A stretch of 6,324 nt of DNA. Source: Deltaproteobacteria bacterium. Lineage in GTDB: Bacteria > Desulfobacterota > Binatia > UBA9968. Below the pieces are notes generated by a model. It searched no databases. It was given only the letters and a program-made list of their open reading frames with translations, and was not told the origin of the DNA. Each line of letters begins with the position of its first letter. Positions within the stretch are counted from its first letter, which is position 1. This document shows positions 4,777 through 6,324 of the stretch, piece after piece. Location of the stretch: the NCBI GenBank assembly GCA_016183075.1, contig JACPFH010000410.1:1-6324 (forward strand), in the 5' to 3' direction. A program made the position numbers and the translations under genes.

Positions 4777-6324
4777 ATGGCCGGCGAGCACTTGAGCGCA
4801 CGCGGCGCGTTGGACTGGGACCGGGTAGTCAAAGGCACCTGTCACAACAACTGTTCCTACCAGAAACCGTGCATCCTCAACGCCTACGTCAAGAACGGCA
4901 CGCTCGTTCGCATTGAGCAGAGCAATACCCATCCTCATCCCAGTGACCCGGATGTCCCGGAGTGGGAGCCCAGGGGTTGCCAGAAGGGGCTGGCGATGGC
5001 GGTGCGCTCTTTCGACGCGACCCGTATTCGATATCCCGCCAAGCGCGTGGGAGAGCGCGGAGAAGGCAAATGGCAGAGGATTTCTTGGGATCAAGCCTTG
5101 GAGGAGGTCTCGGATAAGCTCATTGACATTTGCACCACGGACGGGCTGGACACCATCCTGCGCGTTACGGGCAGCGGGACCCTGGGTAGCGAATCGGTCG
5201 GGATCGAAGGGCTGATGAGCAGCTTGGGCATTCCGTTCACCAGTATCATGGCGGACCTGGGTGATGAGCATCAGGGCGCGGCTCAGGTGTTCGGGCAACC
5301 CTACGTGGGCGGCTCGGTGGATAACTGGTGGTACGCGGACCTGGTCCTCATATGGGGCGGGAATCCCGCCTATACCAACATCTCCAATTTTCACCTGTTG
5401 ACGGAGGCGCGCTATAACGGGACGCGCATCGTTTGCATCGCCCCGGACTACAGCCCCTCCGCCATCCACACCGATCAGTGGGTGCCGGTGAACATCGGAA
5501 CGGACGCCGCCCTTCCGCTTTTGGTTCGGGCAGACACGCGAAAGTTGCTCCGCGAAGGCGACCTCAAGCGAGGTGGCCGGGATAACCTTTACTATTTCTG
5601 GGACCTAAGTACGGATCAAATGAAAGAGGCGCCCCGCGAAAGCCTTGCCCTGGGTAAAATCGCGCCGGCTTTGGAGGGAAGCTATCGCGTCATGACGGCC
5701 GATGGGCCGGTGGAAGTCAAACCGGTCTTCGAAGTGCTCAAGGCTCACCTCCAGGACTACACCCCGGAGCGAGCCTCCGCAGTCACGGGCACCGCCCCTG
5801 CTGTTATTCGAAAGCTTGCGCGCGATATCGCCCGGGCGGGCGCGGTCACCAACGTGACGACATTTAATTGGGGCAAGTTTTATCATGGCGACGAGATCGA
5901 GCGGGCGATCATCCTGGTCTTCGCGCTCTGCGGCCACATGGGAAGGAGGGGAGCGGTCTATCATGGCTTCACCGGAGGGGCCTCCGATACCCTGGCCCCC
6001 GGCGGCATGATTGCGGGATGGATTCTGCTTCGAGCCGCGGCCGCCTCCGATCCCCGGTATGCGCAGTGGAAATCCCAGGGATACACCGACGCGATGATCA
6101 TATTGGAGTATGCCCAAGAGGCCATGGCCAAAGAGCGGATCGTCTCGGGCACGCTCTTCACGTATTTTCACGGCGGGCTTCTGGAGTTGAGTCAAAAACA
6201 CAACAGTTGGGATCCGACGCTCAAGCGCCCGGTGGCGGAGTATGTGAAGGAGTCTCTGGAGAAAGGCTGGCACAAGGTCTGGCCGAGGCCGGGCAAAGAC
6301 CCGCGCGCGCTCATCCATTACGGG
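4777..6324 (+). CDS. DMSO reductase family type II catalytic (alpha) subunit 2, partial (3' end outside window)
   Basis: The frame is open for 516 codons to the window edge with no stop. It is a paralogue of the preceding alpha subunit, with roughly half of aligned residues identical by eye from LDWDRVVKG (residue 12) onward. FS0 ligands are C22-x3-C26-x5-C32-x35-C68; C22 aligns with H44 of the first alpha, so this copy has four cysteines. The likely Mo ligand is D163 in LGDEHQG. WGGNPAYTN (193-201), PDYSPSA (223-229) and NWGKFYHGD (364-372) are conserved. After DAAL (243-246) it lacks 25 residues that the first alpha has (a helix and FVREQTD); sequence then resumes in register at PLLVRADT. 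No twin-arginine signal is present. The C-terminal dinucleotide-binding domain should lie beyond the window. The retained ligands and motifs argue for a working or recently working protein, but the gap may affect folding. Confidence 0.92.
   Translation, partial: MAGEHLSARGALDWDRVVKGTCHNNCSYQKPCILNAYVKNGTLVRIEQSNTHPHPSDPDVPEWEPRGCQKGLAMAVRSFDATRIRYPAKRVGERGEGKWQRISWDQALEEVSDKLIDICTTDGLDTILRVTGSGTLGSESVGIEGLMSSLGIPFTSIMADLGDEHQGAAQVFGQPYVGGSVDNWWYADLVLIWGGNPAYTNISNFHLLTEARYNGTRIVCIAPDYSPSAIHTDQWVPVNIGTDAALPLLVRADTRKLLREGDLKRGGRDNLYYFWDLSTDQMKEAPRESLALGKIAPALEGSYRVMTADGPVEVKPVFEVLKAHLQDYTPERASAVTGTAPAVIRKLARDIARAGAVTNVTTFNWGKFYHGDEIERAIILVFALCGHMGRRGAVYHGFTGGASDTLAPGGMIAGWILLRAAAASDPRYAQWKSQGYTDAMIILEYAQEAMAKERIVSGTLFTYFHGGLLELSQKHNSWDPTLKRPVAEYVKESLEKGWHKVWPRPGKDPRALIHYG

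Noticed and set aside
4770..4916. Alternative start ATG at 4770 just before the second alpha
   Set aside because: It is in another frame that stops at 4914-4916 and encodes a protein with no family similarity; its distance from the ribosome binding site is too short.
1867..5469. A 1200-codon open frame on the minus strand
   Set aside because: It lies fully antisense to the two alpha genes, which share one frame because the spacing of their starts is a multiple of three. GC-rich codon bias keeps this antisense frame free of stops. Its translation shows no recognisable domain, and the + strand proteins have clear family motifs.
5605..6318. 237-codon minus-strand open frame near the window end
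   Set aside because: It is antisense to the second alpha, whose frame was translated throughout and keeps family motifs to the last codon.

Overview
This is a GC-rich bacterial window with strong Shine-Dalgarno sequences and tight, same-strand gene packing. It carries most of an operon for a molybdenum enzyme of the DMSO reductase superfamily. The sequence features point to the type II branch, which contains respiratory nitrate, selenate, chlorate and perchlorate reductases, dimethylsulfide dehydrogenase and ethylbenzene/steroid-type hydrocarbon hydroxylases. Such operons are typical of anaerobic or facultative respirers. The sequence does not fix the taxon or the substrate.

Layout, all on the + strand. 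Positions 1-200 are a non-coding leader with a good sigma-54 (-24/-12) promoter candidate at 27-42 and two small inverted repeats. Positions 201-1235 encode the iron-sulfur electron-transfer (beta) subunit. Positions 1232-1879 encode a TorD/NarJ-type maturation chaperone that overlaps the beta gene by ATGA. Positions 1894-4689 encode a complete 931-residue catalytic (alpha) subunit. An 87-base gap with a strong hairpin follows. From 4777 to the window end runs a second, paralogous catalytic subunit, cut by the window edge after 516 codons.

How it should work (family knowledge plus inference): each alpha subunit would hold Mo-bis-MGD and one proximal Fe-S cluster (FS0). The beta subunit would carry four further clusters that pass electrons to or from a membrane or soluble partner encoded outside the window. 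The chaperone would deliver cofactor to one or both alpha subunits. Neither alpha has a twin-arginine signal, so the complex is predicted to be cytoplasmic, unlike most type II enzymes other than Nar.

The unusual parts are: two different catalytic subunits in tandem with only one beta and one chaperone seen; a His-to-Cys change at the first FS0 ligand between the two; a clean 25-residue in-frame gap in the second alpha; and a beta subunit with a fourth cysteine where NarH-type proteins have an aromatic residue that gives a 3Fe-4S cluster.
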